Shown: positions 9,121 through 18,902 of the stretch, in pieces
How positions within the stretch are numbered: position 1 is the stretch's first letter
Layout: each line of letters opens with the position of its first letter
From: Legionella sp. PC1000
GTDB taxonomy: Bacteria > Pseudomonadota > Gammaproteobacteria > Legionellales > Legionellaceae
DNA length: 64,000 nt
Direction of reading: 5' to 3'
Assembly: GCF_014109805.1 (NCBI RefSeq)
Contig: NZ_CP059400.1
Coordinates: 62,001-126,000, forward strand
Notes under the pieces: model-generated
Database searches by the model: none
The model's input: only the letters and a program-made list of their open reading frames with translations
Told to the model about the DNA's origin: nothing
Translations under genes and position numbers: made by a program

Positions 9121-9975
9121 ATGAATTTTATTAAATTTTCTTTAATAGTCTGTATGGTTGGGGTGGGCTCTTGTCCTACAGCAGCACCTGTTCCAGTTGC
9201 AGGTTGGACTGGGTTTTATGCTGGAATTAATGGGGGTTATGCAAATACACATAACGAGGCGCATGCTCGTCTTTCTACGGTTCGTACTTTACCCTCTGCT
9301 GCCAGCACTTCGGCATTGGCAGCAGCTACCTCAGTAACTGCCGGCACCTCTTCTTTCTCATCAAATAAAGACAGTTTTATCGGAGGAGGACAAATTGGCT
9401 ATTTATACTCTTTCAATCAATTTGTTTTGGGGGTGGAGGCTGATATTCAAGGTATAACGCCTGGAACGGAGGCAGTTGCTGCGCAACAAGTCGTGGCAAT
9501 TCCTACTTTTAGGACTTCAAGAATAGCGTCTAATCTATCCCTGACTCAGAGTATTGATTATTTAGGGACAGTACGAGCGCGTATAGGGGTTCTGGCTACT
9601 CCTTCACTACTCTTTGCCGCAACAGGTGGTTATGCTTATGGAGGAATTCGTTCAGATACGGATCTAACTCAGAGCTATCTTGGAACTGCAAACAATTTGG
9701 TGAGGACATTTACAAGCAATGGAAGCTCTTCCTCTATACAGAATGGGTGGACAGTAGGGGGCACTTTAGAATGGAGATTTCAAGGACAGTGGAGCACAAA
9801 ATTGGAATATTTGTATTATGATTTAGACTCTCTTAAGTATCGGTCTACTCCCCTGACAAGTCTAATTAATGGTGGTCCTGATGCAGGAAACCCATTATTT
9901 GTTAACGCAGTAAGTACGACCTCACGTTTCAATGGTCAAATTGCTCGTTTAGGTATTAATTATTTATTTGCTTAA
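9121..9975 (+). CDS. Outer-membrane beta-barrel protein (Omp25/opacity-like)
   Basis: 284 residues with an N-terminal export signal, then GWTGFYAGINGGYA, typical of small OmpA-like barrel proteins. Alternating aromatic and polar strands follow (IGGGQIGYLYSFNQFVLGVEADI, DYLGTVRARIGV, LEWRFQGQWSTKLEYLYYDL) and a final strand ending INYLFA. Such proteins are porin-like or adhesive in other genera; the role here is not known. A VGSC segment at 15-18 could act as a lipobox, an alternative to ordinary cleavage near residue 26. No clear ribosome site precedes the ATG. Followed by a good hairpin at 9984-10011. Confidence 0.82.
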   Translation: MNFIKFSLIVCMVGVGSCPTAAPVPVAGWTGFYAGINGGYANTHNEAHARLSTVRTLPSAASTSALAAATSVTAGTSSFSSNKDSFIGGGQIGYLYSFNQFVLGVEADIQGITPGTEAVAAQQVVAIPTFRTSRIASNLSLTQSIDYLGTVRARIGVLATPSLLFAATGGYAYGGIRSDTDLTQSYLGTANNLVRTFTSNGSSSSIQNGWTVGGTLEWRFQGQWSTKLEYLYYDLDSLKYRSTPLTSLINGGPDAGNPLFVNAVSTTSRFNGQIARLGINYLFA

Positions 9976-9983
9976 ATTGTGAG

Positions 9984-10011
9984 GCTGGGTGCCCCTGTAT
10001 GTTCACCCAGC
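9984..10011. terminator. Stem-loop after the barrel gene
   Basis: GCTGGGTG pairs with CACCCAGC around a 12-base loop, 8 bases after the stop at 9975 and between convergent genes. No long T-run. Confidence 0.5.
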
Positions 10012-10044
10012 TAGAAGAACTACATAGTTAAGGTGAGTTCATTA

Positions 10045-11055
10045 TTAAGTAACCGGTGTTTTCTTTGATTGGGCCCATTCAGGATTTGATTGAAAATCAG
10101 CAAGTTCAATCGAATTTATTCCTTTTACAGCATAAGATTTTTGAACGGTTGACCATACGTCGTCATAAGAACTCAAGTTTGGGATAACCAGGTAATGCAC
10201 GCAGGGATCAACTACACTTACCTTTTCTCCTGCTTCTGCCAGCCCTTCGGCTGCTTGTTGCACACAAATATTTCCGCAAATCCCGGTAATGAATAGTTCG
10301 TTATAAGATTTATTTCGGAAAAATTGGAGGAAAGGCAGAGCATCCTTGTCATAAATATGATCCATCTCTTTTAAAAAACCTGGATCACTTAAATCAATTC
10401 CTTCCTTAAGTTTCATTCCTGCTTCAGGTGCAGAGAAATTAATTTTAGCAAAACGGTAAAGCGAAATTTCTTTTTCCAGAATGTTTAGCCGCTCCTCAAT
10501 TGGCTGTGAAATCGCGGCACCTATTGTTCCGCATAGGCAATGTAATCCATATTGTCCATTTTCCGGATTAAGCTGTTGTAATTCATGGCGTTCAATTTTT
10601 AGGATTCTATGAGTATGTATTTGCCCATAACCTTGAGCCATTATTTGTGCATCAACATGGTCTTGGGTTCGTCCAAAAACATGTGCATCCTGAGTGGTAA
10701 TGATTTCGATTTGCTGACACAGCTCAGGGTAATGTGCAACAAGCTCAATAAGTGCATCAAGTAAGGCCATATTGCGTATTAATGTATTTTCGCCAGCGGG
10801 AACATATAAAGCGAACTCTTGCAGTACGAAGTCATTTTGTATGTCAATTAAAACGAGGGCTAATTTATGAATTCTGCATAATTTTTTGAGGATAATCTTT
10901 TTTAATTGTTCTATTAATATAGAACCCGATTCAGTATATTTTTTATTGATTTCATTAAAACGGTGAGTTGCACTTTGGCGTAGTTGTTCTTGAATTTGCA
11001 GATGTGCAGCCAGCCTTAATTCATTGGAAGTATTCATTGGTGTAATAAAAAACAT
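10045..11055 (-). CDS. Isochorismatase-family hydrolase, nicotinamidase-like, with N-terminal extension
   Basis: Cysteine hydrolase fold. The catalytic triad can be read: Asp71 in LVLIDIQNDF, Lys204 in RFAKINFSA, Cys264 in GICGNICVQQ. Metal-site residues Asp123 and His125 lie in TTQDAHVF, and GLHCLCGTIGA (170-180) matches the nicotinamidase phrase P-x-HC-x-x-GT-x-GA. Nicotinamidases convert nicotinamide to nicotinate for NAD salvage. At 336 residues it is far longer than typical PncA (about 210): about 60 extra helical residues at the start and more between 140 and 250. Substrate is therefore uncertain. An internal ATG at 11037 is an alternative start. No signal peptide. Confidence 0.82.
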   Translation of the reverse strand: MFFITPMNTSNELRLAAHLQIQEQLRQSATHRFNEINKKYTESGSILIEQLKKIILKKLCRIHKLALVLIDIQNDFVLQEFALYVPAGENTLIRNMALLDALIELVAHYPELCQQIEIITTQDAHVFGRTQDHVDAQIMAQGYGQIHTHRILKIERHELQQLNPENGQYGLHCLCGTIGAAISQPIEERLNILEKEISLYRFAKINFSAPEAGMKLKEGIDLSDPGFLKEMDHIYDKDALPFLQFFRNKSYNELFITGICGNICVQQAAEGLAEAGEKVSVVDPCVHYLVIPNLSSYDDVWSTVQKSYAVKGINSIELADFQSNPEWAQSKKTPVT

Positions 11056-11122
11056 TTTACAATGGATGATACAATATAACAGGCTTATTACCCATGAAAA
11101 ATTGAATTGAAATAAAACATAA

Positions 11123-11155
11123 TATGTAGCCTGAGTGCTGTATTCAGGCTACATA
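11123..11155 (-). terminator. Terminator of the coiled-coil gene
   Basis: A perfect 12-bp stem, TATGTAGCCTGA with TCAGGCTACATA, with a 9-base loop. Read on the minus strand it follows the stop of the 11170-12798 gene by about 15 bases and is followed by a T-rich tract (TATTATGTTTTATTT). Confidence 0.7.
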
Positions 11156-11169
11156 ATTTGTTATCCACA

Positions 11170-12798
11170 TTAAGCGCTTAAAAAATTACCTATATCTTTT
11201 AAGGCTTCATCAACAGGAAGTTCGGCTTCCTTTTGGTCTTCGATTTTATCGAACCAGAAAGATGCTCTTCCAGTTGTCACTTTCGAATAAATCAATTTAC
11301 CTATGGTTGCAAGACTCAACAAAATATTGAATACAACTTCTGGCCAAGACGAATATTCACTCATAACATCATCTTGACTGTGCAATTTTGCTTTAAATTT
11401 CATTTCAAATTTTTGATAGGTCTCTTTTCCTGGAATCTTTTCCTGATTTTGATAGGTAAATAGATCCAAATCCTTTTTAAGATCCTCAGAAAGCTGATTC
11501 ATGATTTCTTTTTCATGTTCGGATAAGTCTTTTGCATAAGTTTTTATGCCGTCAATTGTTCCATATAGACTTCGTATTTTCAGGGCATACTCCCGATGCC
11601 GGCCATCCTTGGTTTCGAACGCTAGAAGTACCTGTTCCGCTTTTTGAGAAAGATTTTCTACAACCTCAGGTTTTGCATCGGCTTCGATTAACGTAACTAC
11701 AATTTTACTCAGAGTCGCTTGCATTTTGGCGCCAGGAAATTTATCCACTTCTGCAGTAATTTTTTTAAGCACTACCTCACTGTTTCCTGATTCCACATAT
11801 GCTTTTAATAGGCCATTTTCTGCATTACCGATTTCTTTAATAAATTGGTCGCGAATATCTCTATCTTCAGAAATAAATAAATCCTTAGTATGATAATGTT
11901 TGTTACGATCATCGATGTATAATTCAAGCATTCCGGCAAGCTTCTCAGCAAGAATTGCACGTTGTTCTGCTTTTTCCCTTTCTTCACTTTCCCGTTGTTG
12001 TTTTGTTTCCTCTTCTTGCTTTTCTATAATTTTAATTTGTCGATCGAGCTCTTCTTCTTCGTCTGCAAGTTCTTTAATCGTAACGGTTTCTTTCTGGATT
12101 ATCTGTTGAGTAAGTAGAACAACTGCTTCAGCAGAGCTGTTTCTTTCATCAAAGTTACGCACCAGTTTTAATTTAAGTTGTTCTAATTCTTCTAGAGCAG
12201 ATGAAATTTCCCTTTGGGTCTGTTCATCTACACCAAGAATAAACTGGATGCTTTCCTCTTTGTGAGAGACAGCACTTAATAAGTTGCGTTTATCGGTTGA
12301 GTCTAAGGTCCAAGTATATTTGCTTTTCTCTTCTTCAAGGAGTTCCAATAATAAATCAAATCCGATGTTTTTAGGATTCTTAGTACTCGTAATACCTGAA
12401 TGATTAACCAATTCAGCAAGTTTATTTCGGTCATAACCGACTGCCAGGTGTTCTCCAACATTTTGCAGCAATGCACTTAATTTTTTTGTTTTCTCAAAAA
12501 GCTCTTTATTATGCTCTTCTACTTTGCGCAAAGCAGTTTCTTGCTCTTGGAGGTAGCGCAAAACAGCTTGTTTATCTTCTTTATTTAAGTCGACTGATGG
12601 ACTGGCATTTATTTGAGCCAGTTTTAAAGCTGCAGGGACTTCATTTTCGATGATGGCTTTATTCTTTTTATTAAGTAGTGCTATAGCACTTTCTTTTTCG
12701 CTTTTTTGTTGTTTTAAGTACAGCAACTGTTCTTTATGTGTCGTGATTTGTTGCTGTTTTTCCCGATATTGACGGATTAACTCTTCTTTACTTATCAT
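11170..12798 (-). CDS. Large coiled-coil protein, candidate secreted effector
   Basis: 542 residues from MISKEELIRQ, mostly charged helix: long coiled-coil stretches near 2-50, 70-110 and 180-290 (runs rich in Glu, Lys, Gln, Leu). There is no signal peptide. Near the end is one modest hydrophobic stretch (about 488-504, VVFNILLSLATIGKLIY), then a Glu/Asp-rich tail (DKIEDQKEAELPVDEAL) in the last 26 residues. I recognise no domain. Coiled coil, late hydrophobic patch and acidic C-terminal E-block are features of Legionella Dot/Icm effectors, so this is a candidate only. The frame is open 17 codons upstream of the chosen ATG. Monocistronic, with its own terminator. Confidence 0.72.
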   Translation of the reverse strand: MISKEELIRQYREKQQQITTHKEQLLYLKQQKSEKESAIALLNKKNKAIIENEVPAALKLAQINASPSVDLNKEDKQAVLRYLQEQETALRKVEEHNKELFEKTKKLSALLQNVGEHLAVGYDRNKLAELVNHSGITSTKNPKNIGFDLLLELLEEEKSKYTWTLDSTDKRNLLSAVSHKEESIQFILGVDEQTQREISSALEELEQLKLKLVRNFDERNSSAEAVVLLTQQIIQKETVTIKELADEEEELDRQIKIIEKQEEETKQQRESEEREKAEQRAILAEKLAGMLELYIDDRNKHYHTKDLFISEDRDIRDQFIKEIGNAENGLLKAYVESGNSEVVLKKITAEVDKFPGAKMQATLSKIVVTLIEADAKPEVVENLSQKAEQVLLAFETKDGRHREYALKIRSLYGTIDGIKTYAKDLSEHEKEIMNQLSEDLKKDLDLFTYQNQEKIPGKETYQKFEMKFKAKLHSQDDVMSEYSSWPEVVFNILLSLATIGKLIYSKVTTGRASFWFDKIEDQKEAELPVDEALKDIGNFLSA

Positions 12799-12897
12799 TT
12801 TTGTACATCTCACATCTAAATGGTTAAAGCAGGGGGCATTATAAAACACATTAACTGATTATTAAATGATCATATTTTTTATTTAAAAATCAAAAAG

Positions 12898-13587
12898 TTA
12901 AATAAGATAAATCGCCAAAATAACCCCTATTTCATAAAGAAAACAAAGTGGAGTTGCGAGCATGACTTGTGAGAAAACGTCTGGTGGTGTAAGTAACATC
13001 CCTACAATAAAAGCTCCAACGATGACATAAGGCCTGATTTTTTTTAGCGTCATGACCTCAATGATTTTTAAACGCACCAGCACAAAGCAAATCAAGGGTA
13101 CCTGAAAACAAAAGCCAAAAATCATAAGCATTCTGGTGATAAAATCCAAAGCATAAGCCATGTCAGGCATATAGCGCACCCCTTTAGGCAAGGCGTGTGC
13201 AAAAAAGTGAAACATAAACGGCAAAACCAAATAAAAGCAAAATAAAACTCCGGCGAGAAAAAGTACAAGGCTGAAGATTAGAGCAATACGCAGCGTAGTT
13301 TGTTCTCTTTGATAAAGGCCGGGGCTAATAAAGCGCCAAAATTGAAATAAAGCAAAAGGAGCGCTGAGTAACATAGCCGCATCAGCGGCGAGTTTTAAGG
13401 GAGTAAATACTGGGGATGTTACTTGAGTCGCAATTAAACCTTCTTGAGCTGAAAGCGTATGCAGCAGTGGGCTAACCAAAGCTCGATATAAATCGTTAGC
13501 CAAAAAAAAGAAAATAAGAAATAAGCTGCCAAACCATATTAAGGTTTGCAATCCACGGCGGCGTAATTCTAGAAGGTGATTTAACAT
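12898..13587 (-). CDS. tatC: Sec-independent translocase subunit TatC
   Basis: Inner-membrane receptor for twin-arginine signal peptides. 229 residues with six predicted helices. Conserved sites are visible: HLLELRRR with Glu7 (E. coli Glu15) and FISPGLYQREQ with Glu95 (E. coli Glu103), both used in signal-peptide recognition. Slightly shorter than E. coli TatC (258), with a short C-terminus ending in EIGVILAIYLI. In enterics tatC follows tatAB; here tatAB is about 17 kb away at 29848-30263, so the translocon genes are split. Confidence 0.95.
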   Translation of the reverse strand: MLNHLLELRRRGLQTLIWFGSLFLIFFFLANDLYRALVSPLLHTLSAQEGLIATQVTSPVFTPLKLAADAAMLLSAPFALFQFWRFISPGLYQREQTTLRIALIFSLVLFLAGVLFCFYLVLPFMFHFFAHALPKGVRYMPDMAYALDFITRMLMIFGFCFQVPLICFVLVRLKIIEVMTLKKIRPYVIVGAFIVGMLLTPPDVFSQVMLATPLCFLYEIGVILAIYLI

Positions 13588-13605
13588 GGTTCTTGACCTT
13601 CCCCT

Positions 13606-13634
13606 TACGTACTGCGCTTTATGCGCAGTACGTA
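13606..13634. repeat. Perfect palindromic hairpin, family 2 (short form)
   Basis: TACGTACTGCGC pairs with GCGCAGTACGTA over 12 bp with loop TTTAT. It lies between panD and tatC. The phrase TACGTACTGCGCTTTATGCG recurs as the outer arm of the 36086-36195 element, so this looks like a collapsed copy of a dispersed repeat. On the plus strand it is followed by GAGAAATTTTT, but no gene on that strand needs it. Confidence 0.8.
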
Positions 13635-13643
13635 GAGAAATTT

Positions 13644-14045
13644 TTAAGCTTCAGCAAGCACTTTGCTTTTAAATCCAACTTTTTCAGGCCGAATTTCCCT
13701 TAAGCGGTTGAATTGATCAACAAAGACTACAGTAGGAACTATAGTTGCACATTCTTCTTCCAATACTTGAGTAAAGGAAGCGATAATGATTAAATCTCCT
13801 GGGGTCACCAAATGCGCTGCTGCTCCATTCACGCAAATCTCCGTAGAGCCTGGTCTGCCCGTGATGGCATAAGTCTCAAATCGAGTGCCGGCAGTGATGT
13901 TCCAGACATTGACTGCTTCATAAGGCAATATGTTTGCTGCCTTAAGCAGTTCCGGAGAAATAGTAATGCTTCCTTCATAATCTAAATCCGCCTCAGTGAC
14001 ACAAGCGCGATGAATTTTGGATTTTAACATTTTTCTATAAGCCAT
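13644..14045 (-). CDS. panD: Aspartate 1-decarboxylase proenzyme
   Basis: Makes beta-alanine from aspartate for pantothenate and CoA; a pyruvoyl enzyme that cleaves itself. From the ATG at 14045 (MAYRKMLKSK) it has 133 residues. The cleavage site is YEGS, between Gly25 and Ser26, the Ser becoming the pyruvoyl group; the conserved VWNI..GTRFETYAI and NGAAAHLVTPGDLIII follow. Other ATGs lie at 14066 and 14030; AAGGCTGGGAT just upstream favours 14045. panB and panC are not in the window. Confidence 0.95.
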   Translation of the reverse strand: MAYRKMLKSKIHRACVTEADLDYEGSITISPELLKAANILPYEAVNVWNITAGTRFETYAITGRPGSTEICVNGAAAHLVTPGDLIIIASFTQVLEEECATIVPTVVFVDQFNRLREIRPEKVGFKSKVLAEA

Positions 14046-14243
14046 AATGATCCCAGCCTTGTTCATAGTGGCCGAATTTTACACCAAATCAAGAAGTTTA
14101 TGCTATATAAATTTGTTCACTTGAGCTACAGGTACATATCGCAACCAGTAATGGAAAACCAGAATCCGCCTTCGCCACTCCTAGGCTACTTTTTATTGAT
14201 GATGCGCGTTATAATTAGCTTTTATTTTATGGGATGAATTAAG

Positions 14244-15014
14244 GTGAGGCACAGCCCACGCAAGCGTTTTGGCCAAAATTTTCTACAAAACCGACATATT
14301 ATTGATGACATTGTCCGAGCAATTAATCCGCAAGCAGAAGATAACATGCTGGAAATTGGTCCGGGTTTGGGGGCTTTAACTGAGTTCTTGTTGCGGCGCC
14401 TAAATCATCTCTCAGCGGTTGAAATCGATACTGATTTACACCATTATCTATCAGAACGCCCTATTGCCCAGAATAAATTGCATTTAATTGCGGCGGATGC
14501 ATTAACCCTTGATTACAGCCAATTTGGCCCCCAATTACGTGTGGTAGGGAATTTACCTTATAATATTTCCACACCTTTGCTCATTCATTTATTGCACTTT
14601 ACGCCATACATAGAAGACATGCATTTTATGTTGCAAAAGGAAGTAGTAGAGCGTTTGGCAGCGCAACCAGGTAGTAAAGCCTACGGCCGGTTAACGGTGA
14701 TGCTGCAATACCATTGTGCTGTGGAGCATTTGTTTAATGTTCCTCCAGAAGCGTTTGATCCACAGCCTAAAGTAGATTCAGCGATGGTTCGTCTTATTCC
14801 CCATCGCGATTCGCCCTTTGAAAAAGTTTCTATAGCGCAGTTAGAGCGTCTGGTAGCCAGTGCATTTGCCATGCGTCGTAAAACACTTAATAACAATTTA
14901 AAGGGAATAGTAACGGTTGAACAATTGAGCACATTCGGTATTGATGGAAGTAAACGACCAGAACAAATTTCTATTTCGGAATATGTTCAACTAGCGAAAT
15001 TTATTTCCAATTAG
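14244..15014 (+). CDS. rsmA: 16S rRNA dimethyladenosine transferase
   Basis: Dimethylates A1518 and A1519 of 16S rRNA late in 30S assembly (KsgA). 256 residues from a GTG start. Rossmann SAM site EIGPGLG (37-43), acidic loop VEID near 59-62, and catalytic NLPYNI (103-108) are present. The N-terminal [11 protein letters not shown] is the classic family start, which fixes the GTG as the initiation codon. It heads a plus-strand series with apaH two genes later, as in enterics, but apaG is absent. Confidence 0.97.
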   Translation: MRHSPRKRFGQNFLQNRHIIDDIVRAINPQAEDNMLEIGPGLGALTEFLLRRLNHLSAVEIDTDLHHYLSERPIAQNKLHLIAADALTLDYSQFGPQLRVVGNLPYNISTPLLIHLLHFTPYIEDMHFMLQKEVVERLAAQPGSKAYGRLTVMLQYHCAVEHLFNVPPEAFDPQPKVDSAMVRLIPHRDSPFEKVSIAQLERLVASAFAMRRKTLNNNLKGIVTVEQLSTFGIDGSKRPEQISISEYVQLAKFISN

Positions 15015-15068
15015 TGTAAAATTAATCATCATGGACATAATTTATCAATTTTGGAGTTATTAATTATT

Positions 15069-16418
15069 ATGGAGATGGCCTTGTTTCATCGTCAACGTCA
15101 ACGTAAAGGTTCCTTGTCTACACATGGTAAATCTTTAAAAGATTTAACACGCATTGTTAATGCGAATCTCTTTTTGTCGGAAGACAAGAGACAAGTATTA
15201 CTGAAAAAGATGAGAATGTTATCCGGCTTGGAAACTGCGCGATATGATAGCTTATGTGCCACGCTTATCAATAACCTGGTTAACTATTGCCAAAATTTAC
15301 CTGAGACAGCAAACAGTTATTATTCCCAGCAAGGTGGATTGGTGGATCATGCACTAAACCGTACGGAAGCCGCACTGAGCCTTTTCCAGGAATTTATGGT
15401 ACAGGACCAGCCTGATTCATTATCTGAAGAGCAAAAGCTTTGGCAATATGCACTTTTTTCAGCTGCAATTCTCCAAGGGATAGGTAAGTTGTTTGTAGAT
15501 TACCGTGTTAGTTTTTATGACACCAACGGTCAATTTTTAAAAGAATGGAATCCTTTACTTGAAAATATAACCAGCACTGGAATTTATTACTTTTACGAGT
15601 TTGAAAAAGAACCGGAAATTGAATTTCGACGTCGCCTCAATATATTGATGGCAAAAACATTAATGCCGACCAGTGGGTTTGCCTGGATAGCCTCTAATCC
15701 AGAAGTTCTTTCAGTATGGCTTGCGTTATTGAATGAAGATGAGCGTTCTGCGGGTACTTTGGGAGCCATATTAATTCGAGCTGAAGCCATTGCAATTCAA
15801 CGTTATTTACTTGAGTTTATGGTGAGAGGGACTCCTGCTCATGGCGGGGGGCGTTATCGTGCAGGGACTTTTTCTGGTGGCCAGCCAGAGACCTTATTAG
15901 AGAAGGAACAGGCTGTAGGCATGGAGTTTATCCAATGGATGATTAAAGCGTTAGATGGTGGCAAGATTATGATTAATAAAGCCCCCTTATTTATGGTTCC
16001 TGGGGGTATGCTGATGTGTGCTGAAATGTTTCAATTATTTGTACGCGAACATCCTGAGTATAAAAATTGGCAAGCTGCACAAAATGGATTTTTATCTTTA
16101 GGTTTACACAGTCTTGCTGCTGATGGCGGTGTGTTAAGTCGATTTGAGACAAGAAAACAAATGGAGAGCGGGATTGTATTTTCCAAGTACACGCTTGCTT
16201 TACCTGAGTCTGTAAAAGTAGTTCACCCAAGCACTGGAAAAGTAGAGTCGATGTCCGCCACGGAATTGATTCATAAAGCACAATTTAACAGTCAGTTTAT
16301 CCAGCAGCAAAACATGAGCTTGGCAAGTTCGTTACAAAAATTGGATGCAGCAGGGAAATGGCAAGAGGTTGAAAACGAAGGGAATGCGCTAAGGCCAGGA
16401 GCAAAAAACGGTGCCTGA
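15069..16418 (+). CDS. TraI/HD-like domain protein lacking the HD metal pair
   Basis: 449 residues from the ATG at 15069 (GGAG 12 bases upstream). The segment [18 protein letters not shown] (about 87-104) resembles the start of the conjugative TraI N-terminal (TraI_2) domain, an HD-phosphohydrolase relative. Where such proteins carry LLHDIGK, this one reads ILQGIGK (about 134-140), so the HD pair is Gln-Gly. The C-terminal third ([10 protein letters not shown]..) is not recognised. No signal peptide. The last 8 bases overlap apaH, so the two are co-translated. Alternative start: TTG at 15051. Function unknown; it occupies the place of apaG between rsmA and apaH. Confidence 0.75.
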   Translation: MEMALFHRQRQRKGSLSTHGKSLKDLTRIVNANLFLSEDKRQVLLKKMRMLSGLETARYDSLCATLINNLVNYCQNLPETANSYYSQQGGLVDHALNRTEAALSLFQEFMVQDQPDSLSEEQKLWQYALFSAAILQGIGKLFVDYRVSFYDTNGQFLKEWNPLLENITSTGIYYFYEFEKEPEIEFRRRLNILMAKTLMPTSGFAWIASNPEVLSVWLALLNEDERSAGTLGAILIRAEAIAIQRYLLEFMVRGTPAHGGGRYRAGTFSGGQPETLLEKEQAVGMEFIQWMIKALDGGKIMINKAPLFMVPGGMLMCAEMFQLFVREHPEYKNWQAAQNGFLSLGLHSLAADGGVLSRFETRKQMESGIVFSKYTLALPESVKVVHPSTGKVESMSATELIHKAQFNSQFIQQQNMSLASSLQKLDAAGKWQEVENEGNALRPGAKNGA

Positions 16419-17226
16419 TTATGCAATTGGTGATGTACAAGGTTGTTATGAGCCTTTGCAACGACTGTTGGAATTAATCGATTTTGATGACAAAAGAGAT
16501 CGTTTGTGGTTTGTTGGCGATTTGGTGAATCGTGGGCCTGAATCTTTAGCTGTCTTACGTTTTATTAGTTCCTTACCCATTACGCCAAGAGTGACTTTAG
16601 GTAATCATGATTTACATTTACTAGGCTCATTATTTGGTGGTAGGCCGTGGAAGGGGCATGATGATACTTTGCACGAAGTAATCGACGCAGTTGATGGTGA
16701 GTCTTTAGGTCATTGGCTAAGAAAGCAATCCATTTTGTATTACTCACCAGAACTGAAGGTGGCGATGTGTCATGCAGGAATTTGTCCTTTATGGGATTTA
16801 TCACAGGCAATGCAATATGCTAAAGAGCTTGAAGAGGTGCTTTCAGGTGACACTTATCGTGATTTTTTATCGCATTTATATGGTAATCAACCCGAAATAT
16901 GGTCTGATAATTTAAGAGGGATGGACCGGCTTCGGGTTATTACCAATTACTATACGCGCATGCGTTTTTGTGATGCACAAGGACGGCTCGAGTTGGGTTA
17001 TAAAGGAACTATTGCTCAAGCGCCAGCAAGTCTTTATCCTTGGTTTGAAGTACCGCATCGTAAAGAAATTGATGTGGATATGGTTTTTGGACATTGGGCT
17101 GCTTTAATGGGGGAATGTCCCCATCCCAAAATTCATGCAATAGATACAGGATGTCTTTGGGGTGGCCAACTCACTGCATTACGTTTGCAGGATATGCAAC
17201 GATTTGCAGTCTGGAACAAAAAATGA
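16411..17226 (+). CDS. apaH: Bis(5'-nucleosyl)-tetraphosphatase, symmetrical
   Basis: Hydrolyses Ap4A to two ADP and, in enterics, can remove Np4 caps from RNA. 271 residues from a GTG inside the end of the previous gene. Metallophosphoesterase motifs: [11 protein letters not shown] (GDxxG), [18 protein letters not shown], later CHAGICP and FGHWAAL. Its stop TGA overlaps the ATG of the TolC-like gene, so a nucleotide-stress phosphatase is coupled to an exporter operon. Confidence 0.96.
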   Translation: MPDYAIGDVQGCYEPLQRLLELIDFDDKRDRLWFVGDLVNRGPESLAVLRFISSLPITPRVTLGNHDLHLLGSLFGGRPWKGHDDTLHEVIDAVDGESLGHWLRKQSILYYSPELKVAMCHAGICPLWDLSQAMQYAKELEEVLSGDTYRDFLSHLYGNQPEIWSDNLRGMDRLRVITNYYTRMRFCDAQGRLELGYKGTIAQAPASLYPWFEVPHRKEIDVDMVFGHWAALMGECPHPKIHAIDTGCLWGGQLTALRLQDMQRFAVWNKK

Positions 17227-18902
17227 TGTTAGTTAAAAACTTTAACTCCATATTTTCATCTGGAAAACAGAAAGACATACAAATTTTATTTTTTTGTAAC
17301 TACGTATCCCCACACTCCGTCCTGGGGAAGGGACGGAGGCAAGGAAGCGTACTTATATTTTTCTTAGTCTTTTACCTATTTGGTTTTAATGTTTGGGCAC
17401 TCCCTGCTACTGAAGATTTACAGGTAAAACAAGCAGAAAAACGATTGCAAAAAGCGATAGAGAATCCTGAGTTTATGCTGCATAACTGGATAGAATTGCC
17501 AACTTCTCCTGCAGCACGTAATAAAACCGTACATCACTTGAGCCTAAGAGAAGCAATTTTGTTGGCCTTACGCTATAACCCAAACATCCAAAATGCCGAA
17601 CTGGATCGAATCGTACAACGTTATCAATTGCGTTTGGCCCACAATCAGTTTGAACTGCAATACGCTTTGGGTGCGTCTGGGGTAATCCAAAAAAGCAGGT
17701 TTAATGGGGTAGGTACCGATACAACTCATACGCTATTAGGCAGTCCTGAGTTTAATTTGAAAACAAAACTAGGTACAACAGCAAATTTATCGATAAACAA
17801 TAACGTCAATGATAATAATAATTACAATCCTGTATTGAATTTTTCCTTAACCCAGCCTTTATTACGTGGCTTTGGAAAAGCAGTAAACGAAACAGCGCTT
17901 TTAAATGCTGAAGACAATGAATGGTTAAACAAATTAAATTTACAGCAATCGGTCGCGGACCAAGTCACCCAAGTTCTTATGGCTTATCGAATGCTTATTT
18001 TAAGCGGAAATAATTTACAGAATCAGCGCTTGCAGTTAAAAGAGGCAAAAAAATCGTATGAAATTAATGAAAAAAAGATAAAGGCAGGTCAATTAGAGCC
18101 AACAGGCAACATCCAGCAATCCTACCAAATTGAATCGTTAAGTTTGATGGTGGAGCAGGCGGGAAATGAATTTCAAACCGCATCGCAGGATCTCTTGCAG
18201 ATCATTGGCCTTGATCCAGAAATGCATATATCAGTCCCTAGTGATGTTGCTTTAGATAAGCTTGCAGTTCCAGATTTGCAGAAGTCCATTGAACAGGCTT
18301 TAAATCATAATACCGTTTATTTGGCACAAAAAATGACATTACGCGCAGATGAGCGAGCTTATAAAGTGGCCAAGAATCAACAGTTGTGGCAATTGGATGT
18401 GTCAGGGAATGTGCAAAGTGGTGTTTTAAACGATGTGACAGGCGTTAATGGAGGGGTGAGAGGCATTTACAATGGAAATAACATAACCGAGGCAGCGCGT
18501 TTGACATTAACCGTGCCTTTGAATGATATCAGTCGCCGCAGTCAATTAATTAATGCTAAAGTGCGCTTGGAAAAAGACCGTTTAAATTTACTGGCAACGA
18601 AACGTGCATTAATAACGAATATCACTAATACCATAAACAATATTAGAAGTTTGGCAAAACGTTATCAATTGGCCTTAAAACAAGTGAAACTTGCAGAGCA
18701 ATCTTATGCTTTGGAAAAGAAAAAACAACAAGCAGGTATATCCAGTGCGTTGGATGTAAACAACACGCAGAACCAGCTGATTCAGGCCCAGTCCGGATTA
18801 ATTAATGCAAAAATTGCGTATCTTAATCAGATATCAAACTTACAAAGGACTCTGGGAACAACGCTTGATCATTGGCAAATTAAATTAAGGTATGGTGGAT
18901 GA
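17223..18902 (+). CDS. TolC-family outer-membrane efflux protein
   Basis: Outer-membrane/periplasmic channel of a tripartite exporter. About 559 residues. The OEP pattern is clear: [23 protein letters not shown], repeated coiled-coil segments, and a second copy of the pattern ([21 protein letters not shown]..., [23 protein letters not shown]). Oddity: the export signal ([18 protein letters not shown]) begins only about 50 residues after the first usable ATG, and no ATG, GTG or TTG occurs between 17229 and the signal. A 24-base hairpin (17315-17338) lies in that extension. Stop overlaps the next start (ATGA). Confidence 0.88.
   Translation: MMLVKNFNSIFSSGKQKDIQILFFCNYVSPHSVLGKGRRQGSVLIFFLVFYLFGFNVWALPATEDLQVKQAEKRLQKAIENPEFMLHNWIELPTSPAARNKTVHHLSLREAILLALRYNPNIQNAELDRIVQRYQLRLAHNQFELQYALGASGVIQKSRFNGVGTDTTHTLLGSPEFNLKTKLGTTANLSINNNVNDNNNYNPVLNFSLTQPLLRGFGKAVNETALLNAEDNEWLNKLNLQQSVADQVTQVLMAYRMLILSGNNLQNQRLQLKEAKKSYEINEKKIKAGQLEPTGNIQQSYQIESLSLMVEQAGNEFQTASQDLLQIIGLDPEMHISVPSDVALDKLAVPDLQKSIEQALNHNTVYLAQKMTLRADERAYKVAKNQQLWQLDVSGNVQSGVLNDVTGVNGGVRGIYNGNNITEAARLTLTVPLNDISRRSQLINAKVRLEKDRLNLLATKRALITNITNTINNIRSLAKRYQLALKQVKLAEQSYALEKKKQQAGISSALDVNNTQNQLIQAQSGLINAKIAYLNQISNLQRTLGTTLDHWQIKLRYGG
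17315..17338. repeat. Hairpin within the N-terminal extension of the TolC-like gene
   Basis: CTCCGTCC pairs with GGACGGAG (8 bp) around TGGGGAAG, just upstream of the codons for the export signal. Possibly an inserted short repeat or an RNA element affecting translation. Confidence 0.55.

Noticed and set aside
15991..16281. Minus-strand open frame of 96 codons
   Set aside because: Fully antisense to the TraI/HD-like gene; shadow frame.
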